Under the pieces are notes generated by a model. The model was not told the origin of the DNA. It worked only from the letters and a program-made list of their open reading frames with translations, and did no database searches. Shown one piece after another: positions 1-9,126 of a stretch of 17,258 nt of DNA (positions within the stretch are counted from its first letter, which is position 1; the number at the start of each line of letters is the position of its first letter). The position numbers and the translations under genes were made by a program. The stretch covers positions 1-17,258 of the forward strand of contig JADGJH010000403.1 of the NCBI GenBank assembly GCA_027596945.1, written 5' to 3'. This DNA is from Physocladia obscura (lineage: Eukaryota; Chytridiomycota; Chytridiomycetes; Chytridiales; Chytriomycetaceae).

Positions 1-3000
1 CTTGGCATCAACAGGCAGTCTTGCCAAGTGGAATCCAAGTGGAGTTAATTCCTCTTCCTCCGTCAAGGCTCCAAGTATATGCAATGATTTTACAGCCGCT
101 TCAATAGCTTCCAATCTTGGTGGTTCGACCATTTCTGATAAAATATCTGCAATCGATCCACGTAAAAATGGAGTTATTTTAATTCTCAAGCACATTTGTT
201 CAAGTGAAACACGTTGAATTTCAGGGGGTTGTTGTTCAAGCAATGTCGTGAACTTGTGGCTTGTGAACATATGAATACAGGTTCCCTCTTGAACACGACC
301 AGCTCTCCCCCGACGCTGGGTCGCATTAGCTTTCGAGACCCAGCTGAACATCAAGCATTAAAAAAAAAAGCATTAGCATTATGCAGAACTAACCATTCTT
401 CCAGAGATGCCATCCCTTTCATTGGATCGTATTGTGTTTGCTTCATTTTTCCACAGTCAATCACAAACACAACGTCATCAACTGTTATGGACGTTTCTGC
501 CACATTTGTCGCAATAATAATTTTGACAGCACCATCAGGCGGTCTATCAAATGCACGTCTTTGTTCTTTGGAATCGAGAATAGCATGCAACGCAATGCAA
601 AGATTTCCATTCTGTGTAGCCGATCGTACAATTCCATTATTCAAAAGAATTTCTTGCATTGCTGCAATTTCAGCAACACCAGGCATAAAAATAAGAATGC
701 CTCGATTTAACGCCTGCTTATCAACATCAAATTCGAAAGGAGAAACTTCTTGTAACTGCGAATGCGATTTTTGCAACGTTTGGCTAGCTTCTTTACCTCT
801 TTTATTACTCTTCCCCCTATGTTTGCCTACAGGAGCCATTCCCGGAACAACTCTTCCGGTCTTCCCGGTCAATAATTTTCCTACAATTCCGATAACAAGC
901 ATTTCTATCAAAGGATAATGAATCTTATCCGTATCCATTGAAAACAGTGTTTGTGCGCCTGATTTTTGCAGTTGCGGATACCTTTCAAGTAGAGATTCGG
1001 CATCGAGATCCTCGTCTCTCAAATTCTCGGTGTTTTGAGGAAGCTTTTTGATAATTGCAGAAATATTGCCTCCGCGACCTCCGTTACTTAGATTGCGGTT
1101 ACTTTCACTGCGTGTCTTCGATTTTATTTCATAAATAGCGTCGTCACTATCACTTTCATCTTCAGTGTGTGGACGATTCACTGTTGGTAAAACCATTCGT
1201 TTCATTTTTTTGCACAGATCCATTGGAGGTGAGTATTTTATCTTTGCAAGCACATCTTCCAGAAACAGGGCGTTGACGGCAAAAGTCCTCCCGGGAATAT
1301 GTACAATTGGTACCGATCCATAGTAAGATGCAAAAAGCTCTGCATTTAAGGTAGCACTCATGAGAATAATCTTCAAATCCGGTCTTTTGTTTTTGATATT
1401 TTTATGTTAATAAATAAAACAAGGCCTGTAAGTAAATATATCAAAAGGCAAAATATTTACCGAACTTTTAGCAAATCTTTGAGCATCTTAAGCAGTAAAT
1501 CACTGTCAACAGATCGTTCATGAACCTCGTCGACAATGATATGACTGATATCATCGACTCCACCGTCAACACTTCCACCACGAGGACCTTCTTCGAGTCT
1601 TCGAAGCATTATCCCTGTAGTGCAAAAAAGAAGCTGTGTTTTGTTGCACATTTTATTCTCCATTCGAATGTGATAGCCAACGGAATTTCCTATTTCTTCT
1701 CCACGTTCGCTTGAAACGCGCTCAGCAAGTGCAATTGCGGCAACACGACGTGGTTGAGTCACAAGAATTTTACATCGTCCGCCACGTTGAGATAAAATTG
1801 CATCATCAAGGATATATTGTGGAACTTGCGTCGACTTTCCACATCCCGTTTCTAAGAAGAAAAAAAAAAAGGAAAATGGTAATGGAGTTATTATTATTAT
1901 TTGCAATCTAAAATGAATAATTTACCTCCCGAAACAATCACTACACGATTTTCGCGAATAGTATGCAAAATTGTATCTTTCAGCTGAAAAGCCGGAAGCC
2001 CTTCGCGTTGGGGGATCATTTTTTTGTATGGAGGAGTTAAAATATGCCTTTCAAATGCAGCCTTAATATCCGCACTTGCTTGGTCAAGGATATGGCTTGG
2101 AGTATTTTGTTTGAACGATTTTGCTTCAATAATTTCTGGCGCTTTATGAACAACCGCGGGAGAAACAATCAACTCAGAATTTTGGATCGAAGTAATGAAA
2201 GGTTTTTCAGATTTCGAAATACACTTTTTTGCTCCTTTCGGAGCCGACTCAGAAGTAGTCTTGGAACCTTTAATTGACAAATTTTTGATTCCAGTTTCCA
2301 GTTTCAAAGTATTTTTCGATGCAGATATTGTCTTGTGATTCTGTTCATTTAATCCAGTTAAAAATTGAACCCTACCAACACGACCGTCAGAAAGTTGAAC
2401 TTTCACACCCCTAGGGTGATTTCCCCGAGTTAAAACTTTGGAAACAAATCCATTTACTGTTTTTCCAGTTCCTTGATCTTTTTTCAAAGTTATTGCAACA
2501 CCAATGCCTTTAGATAATTGCTCATGTTTTGGCAAAGGACCTGAAGTTTTGGCAATAACGGCGCCTAATTTAAGTTTTGTCGAAATAGCAGATGCTGTTT
2601 TAATTATATTTGCCAGTGACTTATCATCTTCTGCAAGCTTAAGATATGACTGTGGAGGATTTTGCAACAAAGATTCCATTTCTCCACCACTGTCACCAGT
2701 CAGCCATGATATAAGAGAATACACCATGGGCTGTCCAACCCAAAATTTGGATGCAACCTGCAAACCCAGGCATAAGGTAAGAATCAATCGTGATGGGATT
2801 TTTCCACTTTCATCGCGAAATATAATAAGCGGCTGTTCGTATGGATACACATTTCCCTCTGGAAAATAAACTTCCAGCAAATGTTGAGGAATTTCTGTTG
2901 CACTTTTGTTTGATTTGCCAATAGTTTTAGCTAAATATTGAGAAGGAATCGCCGCATCGATGTAAATTCGCCACAAATCGATGCTGGGCGCTTCGAAATT

Positions 3001-4164
3001 ATCGCCAAACATTACAGAAAGAACCATTTCTTCTTCGTTACGGCTTGCAATCATTTCTGGGTGTGAAATATTGAAAAGCGAAAGAGCATCGTGACTGTCA
3101 TGTAGTGAAGTCGGGATTTGAGAGTCCTTCGGCAGGGCAGTATTGTAAAGATATCGAACTGCATCCAATATATCCGAGTCCCGACTGCAGGCTGTTCATA
3201 ATGGCAAAAACAATTATTTCAAAAATAAAATAAAAAATAGAACAGACCTTTTATAGCCGCTATCGCACGGGATTGAGAAAATCCAATATTTTTCAACCAA
3301 GTAAGTTTTTCAAACGAAACACCTCTGTCGCTTTCTTTTTGTTCGATACTCATTCGATTATAATATTCATCGGTGCTGTTATCGGAATCGTCAGCAAATC
3401 CAAACACATGGTTCTGGCAAATAATTAACAGGTGAGTAACCCCTGAAATAGTAAATTTTACAACTTACAATGTAATCACGAGTAACATTAGCATCAAGTT
3501 CATCACTATCGGAATCAGTTAATAACGCAGATTCACTGGAACTTCTCGAATCATCAGAGGAATCATCGGAGAAATCATCGGACGAATCATCGGAACTATC
3601 GAAATCTCCAGAGTCATGTTCGCCGTTAAAATCTAATCTATTCAATTTGATAAGACGTGCCAACTCCTTATCGTCAAGTTTAGTGAAATCCAAATTTTCC
3701 AAATTATTTTCCGTATCATCTGAATTAGCAGGAACAAGGCCATAAAGACGCTTTGCTTGTTGATACTCGTCCAGAATCTGTTTGAATTTGATAATATCTG
3801 CTTCTGGAAGGAACAAAGTGGGCATAACCACCCTTGCTTTTTGCTTATTCAGGATCTTGTTCAATTCCGATTCTTGCTGCTGCCTCTTTTGTTTCCGTCT
3901 ACATCAATGAATATTAGCAAAAGTGGTTGAGTCGCTGCAATCAGAAATCAGAGAACAACAAAACTGAGTTTCCGAGAGGTCTTTTCTGTCTCTTCTGCCT
4001 TCCTTTTCTTTTTTTTCACGTTTTTTCCGCTCAGTTTTCTCTCTCCTCCGTTCTCCTTTTTCTTTCTTTTGCAGTTGGTTTTGCTTCATTTCAATTTTTT
4101 GGAAATTTTTTCCATAAAATATAACCAGCAGAAATGGTGTTGAAACCGCGACGTCAAAAGACAT
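1..4164 (-). CDS. DHX57: DHX57-like DEAH-box RNA helicase (UBA-RWD-helicase), 3' end off window
   Basis: ATP-dependent RNA helicase of the DEAH/RHA family. Exons (minus strand): 4164-3965, 3898-3469, 3413-3248, 3191-1926, 1851-1461, 1383-394, 343-1. All phases agree and give 1262 codons open to the window edge. In order: Lys/Arg/Gln-rich N-terminus, Ser/Asp-rich acidic tract (about 170-205), UBA domain (about 242-285), RWD domain (about 315-425), then the helicase core. Core motifs are SGETGCGKST (476-485), DEVH (585-588), SAT (617-619), TNVAETSIT (from about 900), QRRGRAGR (947-954) and the start of the HA2 region. UBA + RWD + DEAH is the DHX57/YLR419W architecture. The CCCH zinc finger of human DHX57 is not seen, and a Lys-rich insert of about 50-60 residues (about 776-835) lies inside RecA2. 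Uncertain points: the first intron has a weak donor (CA|GTTTTG), the intron at 1384-1460 ends in AAAAG, and the start may be Met26 (4089) rather than 4164. Confidence 0.93.
3546..3593 (-). repeat. Four tandem 12-bp units coding an acidic Ser/Asp tract
   Basis: On the plus strand four imperfect 12-base units of the form nnGAATCATCGG follow each other at 3546, 3558, 3570 and 3582. Read on the minus strand they encode repeated D-S-S-D blocks in the N-terminal acidic region of the helicase. Such S-x-x-D/E runs are typical casein kinase 2 targets (family knowledge). The near-identical units suggest recent slippage expansion (inference). Confidence 0.7.
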
Positions 4165-4536
4165 CAGACACTAGGAAAAAACGATGCATCTAAAATATTG
4201 TCACATAAGTGCAGTAACCAACCCAAACTCAGAAGGCACATCAGCATATCCCAAAATGCCACGAGCGAAAACATAAAATATTTTTAAACCATAGAAAACG
4301 ACCTTAATTATACCCCCAAACTTTAATTTGCTCTTGCAAAAGAACTGTACTGTAAGAATGACATTTCATTTTTCGAAGAGGTTGTGAATCATGAAAGCCA
4401 GTTGTGATTTGAAAAAATTTAAAGTTGTTTGAGGGTGAATTTGAGAATAAGTAAAAAAGGTGAATTTTAATCCTTCTTTTCATATGTTTTAAAGATATAG
4501 TAAGTTTTTGGAGGAGAGAACCAAAAAAACAGAGAA
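4165..4536. promoter_or_regulatory. Divergent intergenic region between helicase and 274-residue gene
   Basis: A 372-base gap separates the start codons of two divergently transcribed genes, so it must carry both promoters and 5' leaders unless unseen leader exons exist. It is A+T-rich, with no convincing TATA box or repeated operator-like motif. The reading frames across it lack coding character. Confidence 0.4.
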
Positions 4537-5587
4537 ATGGCGGCCAGCATCGACACACCACTTGAGTTTGAAATTTCAGAAGATGAAGTCAACCCAAACG
4601 ACGCCGTTTCAACAAATCAAAAGGCACCCATTTTCGCAACAGCAATGGCCATCCTGGACGTCAGAGACTATTCAATGTTTGATAATCCAGTTGTTGGCGC
4701 AATTATTACTATCCCGAAGTAAGTCATGCGCAATTTATACATGTTTTTAAAACGCCATTTGAAACAAAATAACCAATAGAGTGCGTGAAATTTTGACTGC
4801 ACCTGGAACTCAAGTTCTCCACAACCGTCGTATTTATACCAAAGCGATGTGTCTGACTGCGGCAATGAATTTTGCCAATTCAAGTGTGGGAATTATGGTT
4901 TGTGTACAAAACAAACAAACCACCACCCTCGTTTCAACTTTTTTTTAATACAAAATATTAAAATACACTGATAGACTGCTTCAAATTACGCGGCATTTGC
5001 TAACGATTATGAGGCGAAACTGTATCTTGCTGATCTGTTCACGGAAATTGGCAATCCTCCATTCATTTTTATACGTGATGGCAGTGTTGGTGGAGCGTTG
5101 TATTTGATTGATGGATACGCTCTGTATTTTATTCGCTGGGGGTGTCCAACACTTTCATCCTCCATGGATATATGCAATGTAATATTCGATTCATACATAA
5201 AAATTTTCAGCTCGATTTTTAAATCATTTTTGTTTGTCTGCTTACAATTTTCATTTTTTGGAATAGTTTCTCATGTATCAACTGCCCAGCTCAGATACAG
5301 TAAAAAAGCCAGAGACAGATTTCAAAAAGCAAGAAATTGCAAGTACATTTCTCGAAACGTCCGATAAAATCCTTGCCGCAATGTCACAAGAAAAAACACA
5401 GGACAGCAATGAACAAGCTGCCGCCGTCAAATTGATGGTTTCACAGAATTTCATTTGCATTAAGAAAATTGGCGTGTACAATGAATCTGGAGATCTAGTT
5501 AGCGGTGGCAGTCCTTTTGAGCAATTCACTGCTGGGGTTAATAATTGTTGTGGATATGCGTTTGTATCAATGATTACAGAAGACTAA
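4537..5587 (+). CDS. Unrecognised four-exon protein, 274 residues
   Basis: Exons 4537-4718, 4780-4897, 4975-5178 and 5267-5587 join with phases 2, 0 and 0 to give 275 codons including TAA. Introns are 61, 77 and 88 bases; donors are GTAAGT, GTTTGT and GTAATA, and all acceptors end in TAG. I do not recognise the family. The protein has an acidic N-terminus, no signal peptide and no clear membrane span, so it is probably soluble and intracellular. The best-structured parts are a hydrophobic/charged block at about 32-100 (with LDVRDYSMFDNPVVGAIITI), a segment at about 110-160 (with PPFIFIRDGSVGGALYLIDG) and a helical Gln/Glu/Lys-rich part at about 178-218. It ends in a Cys-Cys-containing tail (NNCCGYAFVSM). 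The third intron contains a second acceptor-like TTTTCAG at 5210; using it leads straight to a stop. An AATAAA lies 11 bases after the stop codon. Confidence 0.8.
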
Positions 5588-5597
5588 ATGTCTGATA

Positions 5598-5603
5598 AAT
5601 AAA
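5598..5603 (+). terminator. Probable polyadenylation signal AATAAA
   Basis: AATAAA occurs 11 bases downstream of the TAA of the 274-residue gene and is followed by a long T-rich, gene-free region. The hexamer is common by chance in A+T-rich DNA, so this call rests on position. Confidence 0.4.
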
Positions 5604-6089
5604 AAGCATGTATTGAAAATTTATAACGTATTTTGGAAAAACGAGTTTTCTTGTAGCAACTAGCAGTAACGGTGTCGACTTCTAATCAAAAGCATACTCT
5701 GAATTTTTGATTCTTCGGACAATTCTTGAAAATATGATTTTCAATTTTGTGAATACTATTAAATTGCGCAATTTTTGAAGCTCTGTTGTAATTTTTTAGT
5801 TGTCTCTTATTTAACTCATCTAAGGTGTGTCAATTATATTGCAACTTTGCGTGATACTTTTGTTTAGCTTTTCAGTTGCATTACAGCTTTTTTCTTGATT
5901 TGTAGTATGTACTTTCACGTTTTTACATTTAAATTTTCTTTGATATTATCAATTCGTCACAGAATGAATTTATTATAATAATTTTTGTTCAAGTCTATTA
6001 AATTATTAATATAATACACTTGATTTATAGTTGAAGTGGTAATTGCTTAAGGTTGAATCTCCACAAACAGCTCAGTATAGCATAGTACT

Positions 6090-6336
6090 TTAAGTCATTA
6101 CAGACACTAAATAATCTTTTGATTGAATAGCTGTTCTTATTTTCCAGCATTCACCTTGTTTTGCGTCTGCAGGTACGTGAGTTCCATTAGTAACTAAATA
6201 TACTGGAGTTTGAATATTTTGATTGCATTAAGCATGAATTCAATTTTGTATATGTTGCTTGTTTAATAATTGTTATCTAAGCAGATATTTCTATCCTTTG
6301 TAAGTTCGCTCTTAACTTCCATTTAGCAGACCATGC
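6090..6336 (-). pseudogene. Possible decayed FLYWCH-type zinc-finger remnant
   Basis: On the minus strand, 6227-6090 encodes a run containing NGTHVPADAKQGECWKIR. It resembles the C-terminal end of FLYWCH zinc fingers, where an H-x-H-x-P-(x)-D segment is followed by a charged helix (K/R-I-R-x-x-I). About 50 bases upstream in another frame, the segment SAKWKLRANLQRIEISA resembles the W-x-C...C-x-A/G-R part but lacks the cysteines. The first histidine also appears lost, and several stops and frame changes intervene. FLYWCH modules occur in genes and in MULE-type transposons of animals and some unicellular eukaryotes. The match is by eye to a loose consensus, so it is tentative. Confidence 0.3.
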
Positions 6337-6833
6337 ACTTTTATTTAGAATTTTGCAATATCTCTTAATTCTACAGCATTTATTTTTTGCAACGCTCTAA
6401 GGAAAGCTCTTTGTCTTTTCATTGTAATATTGTGAAACAAGTTATTGTTTCATGCTACAATACTTATCGATTCAAACATTCTGATTGCAACATTTTTTCA
6501 ATGTAATAATTAAAATTCTTGACAGTTCTCACTATAATTACCAAGATAATGGACTTTTTTTTCCTTTTTTTTTTCTTTCCGATCTGTTATTTGACTGGTG
6601 AAGATTCTACACTAAAAACTAAATCCAGAGTCCTTTTTACAGATTTTTTTATTTTTCTTCTTTGGGATGCTTCTACATTTGAAATTCACCAGCATTAACG
6701 TGTCTGAGTTTCTCTCTTTTTCTCTTCTTTTTCAATGAAAAATGCCGGGCACATTGAAAAAAAAACTAAAAAAATGTGATATTTCTGCCATTGCTTACAG
6801 CTCAAATGATAAGTGTTATAGTGGTTCTTTCAC

Positions 6834-7053
6834 TTAGTTTATACAGTTTTTTGACAAATTATCGTCCTGTTTAATTAATAAATAGATTAATACCTTTATC
6901 AACAAACAAATACTGATTACACAAACAATGAATGCATGTGCCATTACCATTGTTATATTCAGATCTGTTGGTTCTAGTGCAAGTTCAAATAGCAATGTGG
7001 AGTTTATGTCAACTTGTATTGCTACTCCGTTTACTTCTATAAGTTCTGTCAAA
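6834..7053 (-). other. Possible alternative 3' exon of the b561 gene (one membrane span)
   Basis: An open minus-strand frame of 73 codons ends in TAA at 6834-6836. It has two N-glycosylation-like sequons (NST, NIT) and a strong hydrophobic span (AHAFIVCVISICLLIKVLIY), and it lacks an early ATG. It joins in frame to the end of the b561 gene if a 104-base intron (7157-7054) removes the TGA: donor GAAAA|GTGAAT, acceptor TTGAATAG. The phase match has a one-in-three chance of being accidental, and the acceptor is weak. The alternative is a random open frame in A+T-rich DNA. Confidence 0.2.
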
Positions 7054-7153
7054 CTATTCAATGTGCAGATTATTTGATGAAAACGCACATTATTATTGTG
7101 AATCAACGATTATTATGATTTTGATTTTGACAAGCCCACAACCAACTGAATAT

Positions 7154-9055
7154 TCACTTTTCTTCCTCAGCAATTTGCGTGACATCAGCTTCCCGTTCCT
7201 CTATTCTCTCTTCAACAACCACCCTCTCCTCTCCCGCCATAACATGAACATGCAACGAAGCGCCAATCTGAACTTCCGCGACAACAAACGCAGTTCCAAC
7301 CACCGCAATCATCACCACATACCAAATTACAATCTCAATTCCAGCGTGCGCTAACCGCAACCCCAAAAATATCGTCACAAGCGCCAGCAAGAACACTACG
7401 CGTCCAATCCACCAATGCAATCGATCCCACCATGGAATATTGACTCTATCCTTTGAAAACCTTGCATTCAATATATATCCCAGCAAAACCTGCAGCGGAT
7501 ACCCCGCAAACACGACCGCGATCCCGATTTTTGCATGATTGCTCTCGATGCGAAACATCTGATTGTTTTGTTCATATTGGTTGAGTTCCACCATCACGAG
7601 GCCAAGGATTAAGAAGCTGCCACACCCACCAATCATCAAACCAGTGTGAATTTTGTACCATAAATGGCCGAGGCGGTTTTTGAGGAACCGGGCCGTGAAG
7701 ATTGCGATACTGGGAATCACAAACCATGCAGCAACCATGAAAACGCCGTGTAGTATAATTAAAGCGCCAGGCACAAATTCTGTAATTCCGGTAGACGTCG
7801 ATTTTGACAGATCCAATTGAAATACTCCAAACAAATTGTGTCTTGGAAAATCTGATGATGGTAAGTCTGGGTATGTCGCGTTACCATTGCTCACGCCAAA
7901 AATGAATGAAGTTGGACCAATAATACTGATCATTGTGAGTGGGATTTGGAAAGATAGAACAAGTTGTGTATATTTTGCAATATTTACTGATGAGGGTGTT
8001 GATACAATTGTGAATAGAGATTGATCGCTTAGAAACTGTGGAAGTGTGTGTCTCGCGCTCTGGCGTTGACTAATAATTGGGTTTAAGTTTGTATTATACC
8101 ATCCAACAAATATTGCTGTTGCGGAAGCCATTGACGACCCTATTCCAATGCCGATCCATCCAGGATATGATGTCTGGAGAGTAAAACTTATAGTTCCCCC
8201 AGATAAATTGGCTATAGAGCTCATGCAAAACGTGTTTACCAAATCATAGCAATACGTATCATCAAAAAAGCCTGATAAGGTTTCTTTTGAAGTTGTATTT
8301 AAGTCGCTACCAGATTGGCGAGATATTTTATTCAGATTCATATTTGGCTGGGTGGTCGAAAGTACGAAATTCAATTTCGTAAAAATACTATTGTCGGTAG
8401 TAGAAAATAAAGCTGTAGTTGTTTCAGGAGAGATAGTTTTGGTTGCTGAACTACGAAACTGTATCCACTCTTTAGTATAAGACGATTTCGTCAAACTGGT
8501 GGTGGACACAGTATCCAAAATAGTTGAAGCGTCAAGATTAAATATTCCAGTTTTAGAATGAATCAAGAATGATGAAGATGCTTGATCAGGATTACTAGCG
8601 GCGACATCTGAAAACGCGAAAATAAAATTTTTAGACTGAATCGCCAAAGTTTCAAGCTGCACATCTTTGATGACGAAAGAAAATTTTATTCCTCCAGTAG
8701 AGTTGATGTTGATTTTTGTTGGAACTTCGGTTTGCTGAAATTGAGATTGGTTTGGTGCCATTGATGGAAGGTAAAATCCAGAAGCGATGCGTTCCGAGAC
8801 TGTGGATCCGCCCGTGGAATTTTTCCAACCAACAAATATAGTGGAGCCGATCATTTGCTGCGTGTTTATGCCAACAGCGGCCCAGCCTTTTGCAGATGAT
8901 ATAACGGTGAAAACTGCGTTTGTTTCTTTTGATGTGATGTATAGGCAGAATCCGGTGGTGCAGTAATGTGTAGTGGTAATTCTTGCTGTGACAAACAAGA
9001 TATAGGGGCCGATGAGAGTAGAAAGGAAAAATATCAGGAATTGGTTCTGATTCAT
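7154..9055 (-). CDS. Double-DOMON cytochrome b561 transmembrane protein
   Basis: Single-exon gene of 633 residues. The open frame extends upstream to a TTG at 9118, but the first ATG is 9055 and is followed directly by a signal peptide (residues 1-24), which fixes the start. Two DOMON-type domains follow (about 28-176 and 269-417), joined by a Ser/Thr-rich linker with NxS/T sequons. Each carries the G-W-x-x-[VI]-G-I and I-F-V-G-W pattern of haem- or sugar-binding DOMON modules. Then come about five membrane helices of the cytochrome b561 domain. Histidines at 436, 470, 507 and 547, in consecutive helices, match the two haem-ligand pairs of the family. The tail is cytosolic and Glu-rich. DOMON-b561 proteins pass electrons across membranes, often with ascorbate as donor (family knowledge); donor and acceptor here are unknown. 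A duplicated DOMON is less usual. It faces the ABC-class ATPase gene head to head. Confidence 0.93.
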   Translation of the reverse strand: MNQNQFLIFFLSTLIGPYILFVTARITTTHYCTTGFCLYITSKETNAVFTVISSAKGWAAVGINTQQMIGSTIFVGWKNSTGGSTVSERIASGFYLPSMAPNQSQFQQTEVPTKININSTGGIKFSFVIKDVQLETLAIQSKNFIFAFSDVAASNPDQASSSFLIHSKTGIFNLDASTILDTVSTTSLTKSSYTKEWIQFRSSATKTISPETTTALFSTTDNSIFTKLNFVLSTTQPNMNLNKISRQSGSDLNTTSKETLSGFFDDTYCYDLVNTFCMSSIANLSGGTISFTLQTSYPGWIGIGIGSSMASATAIFVGWYNTNLNPIISQRQSARHTLPQFLSDQSLFTIVSTPSSVNIAKYTQLVLSFQIPLTMISIIGPTSFIFGVSNGNATYPDLPSSDFPRHNLFGVFQLDLSKSTSTGITEFVPGALIILHGVFMVAAWFVIPSIAIFTARFLKNRLGHLWYKIHTGLMIGGCGSFLILGLVMVELNQYEQNNQMFRIESNHAKIGIAVVFAGYPLQVLLGYILNARFSKDRVNIPWWDRLHWWIGRVVFLLALVTIFLGLRLAHAGIEIVIWYVVMIAVVGTAFVVAEVQIGASLHVHVMAGEERVVVEERIEEREADVTQIAEEEK

Positions 9056-9126
9056 TGCTTTCAGGTTACAGTTTTGTTTGTTTTTTATGAACCTGTCAAA
9101 AAATTGTGAAAAAAGCAACTATTGAA
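9056..9126. promoter_or_regulatory. 71-bp bidirectional start region between b561 and ATPase genes
   Basis: Only 71 bases separate the ATG of the minus-strand b561 gene (9055) from the ATG of the plus-strand ATPase gene (9127). Both starts are well supported, by a signal peptide on one side and an RGG tail leading into a conserved domain on the other. The region is T-rich on the plus strand, with no clear TATA box. The minus strand reads TTTTTTGACAG and the plus strand CTTTCAG, so either gene could instead have a leader exon further away. If not, the promoters and 5' leaders must overlap each other and probably the neighbouring coding sequence. Confidence 0.55.

Larger units (their letters stand above)
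5604..7153. other. A+T-rich gene-poor region with decayed coding traces
   Basis: About 1.55 kb with no intact gene. The plus strand is markedly T-rich, with several T runs (for example 6556-6574). Short open stretches with protein-like composition occur on the minus strand in shifting frames, separated by many stops: around 5700-5830 (ending in HKIENHIFKNCPKNQKFRV), around 6090-6336 and around 6580-6680. This looks like old, decayed coding or transposon-derived DNA plus the 3' flank of the b561 gene. No terminal repeats or target-site duplications could be recognised. Confidence 0.45.

Noticed and set aside
214..918. Plus-strand open frame of 234 codons opposite the helicase
   Set aside because: It lies antisense to helicase exons with canonical motifs and crosses a helicase intron; it has no domain character and begins at a non-ATG codon.
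4304..4561. Minus-strand open frame of 85 codons in the divergent gap
   Set aside because: Overlaps the well-supported start of the 274-residue gene on the other strand, has low-complexity composition and shows no motif.
9056..9118. Longer b561 start at TTG 9118
   Set aside because: The ATG at 9055 is immediately followed by a good signal peptide; the extra residues would bury it.
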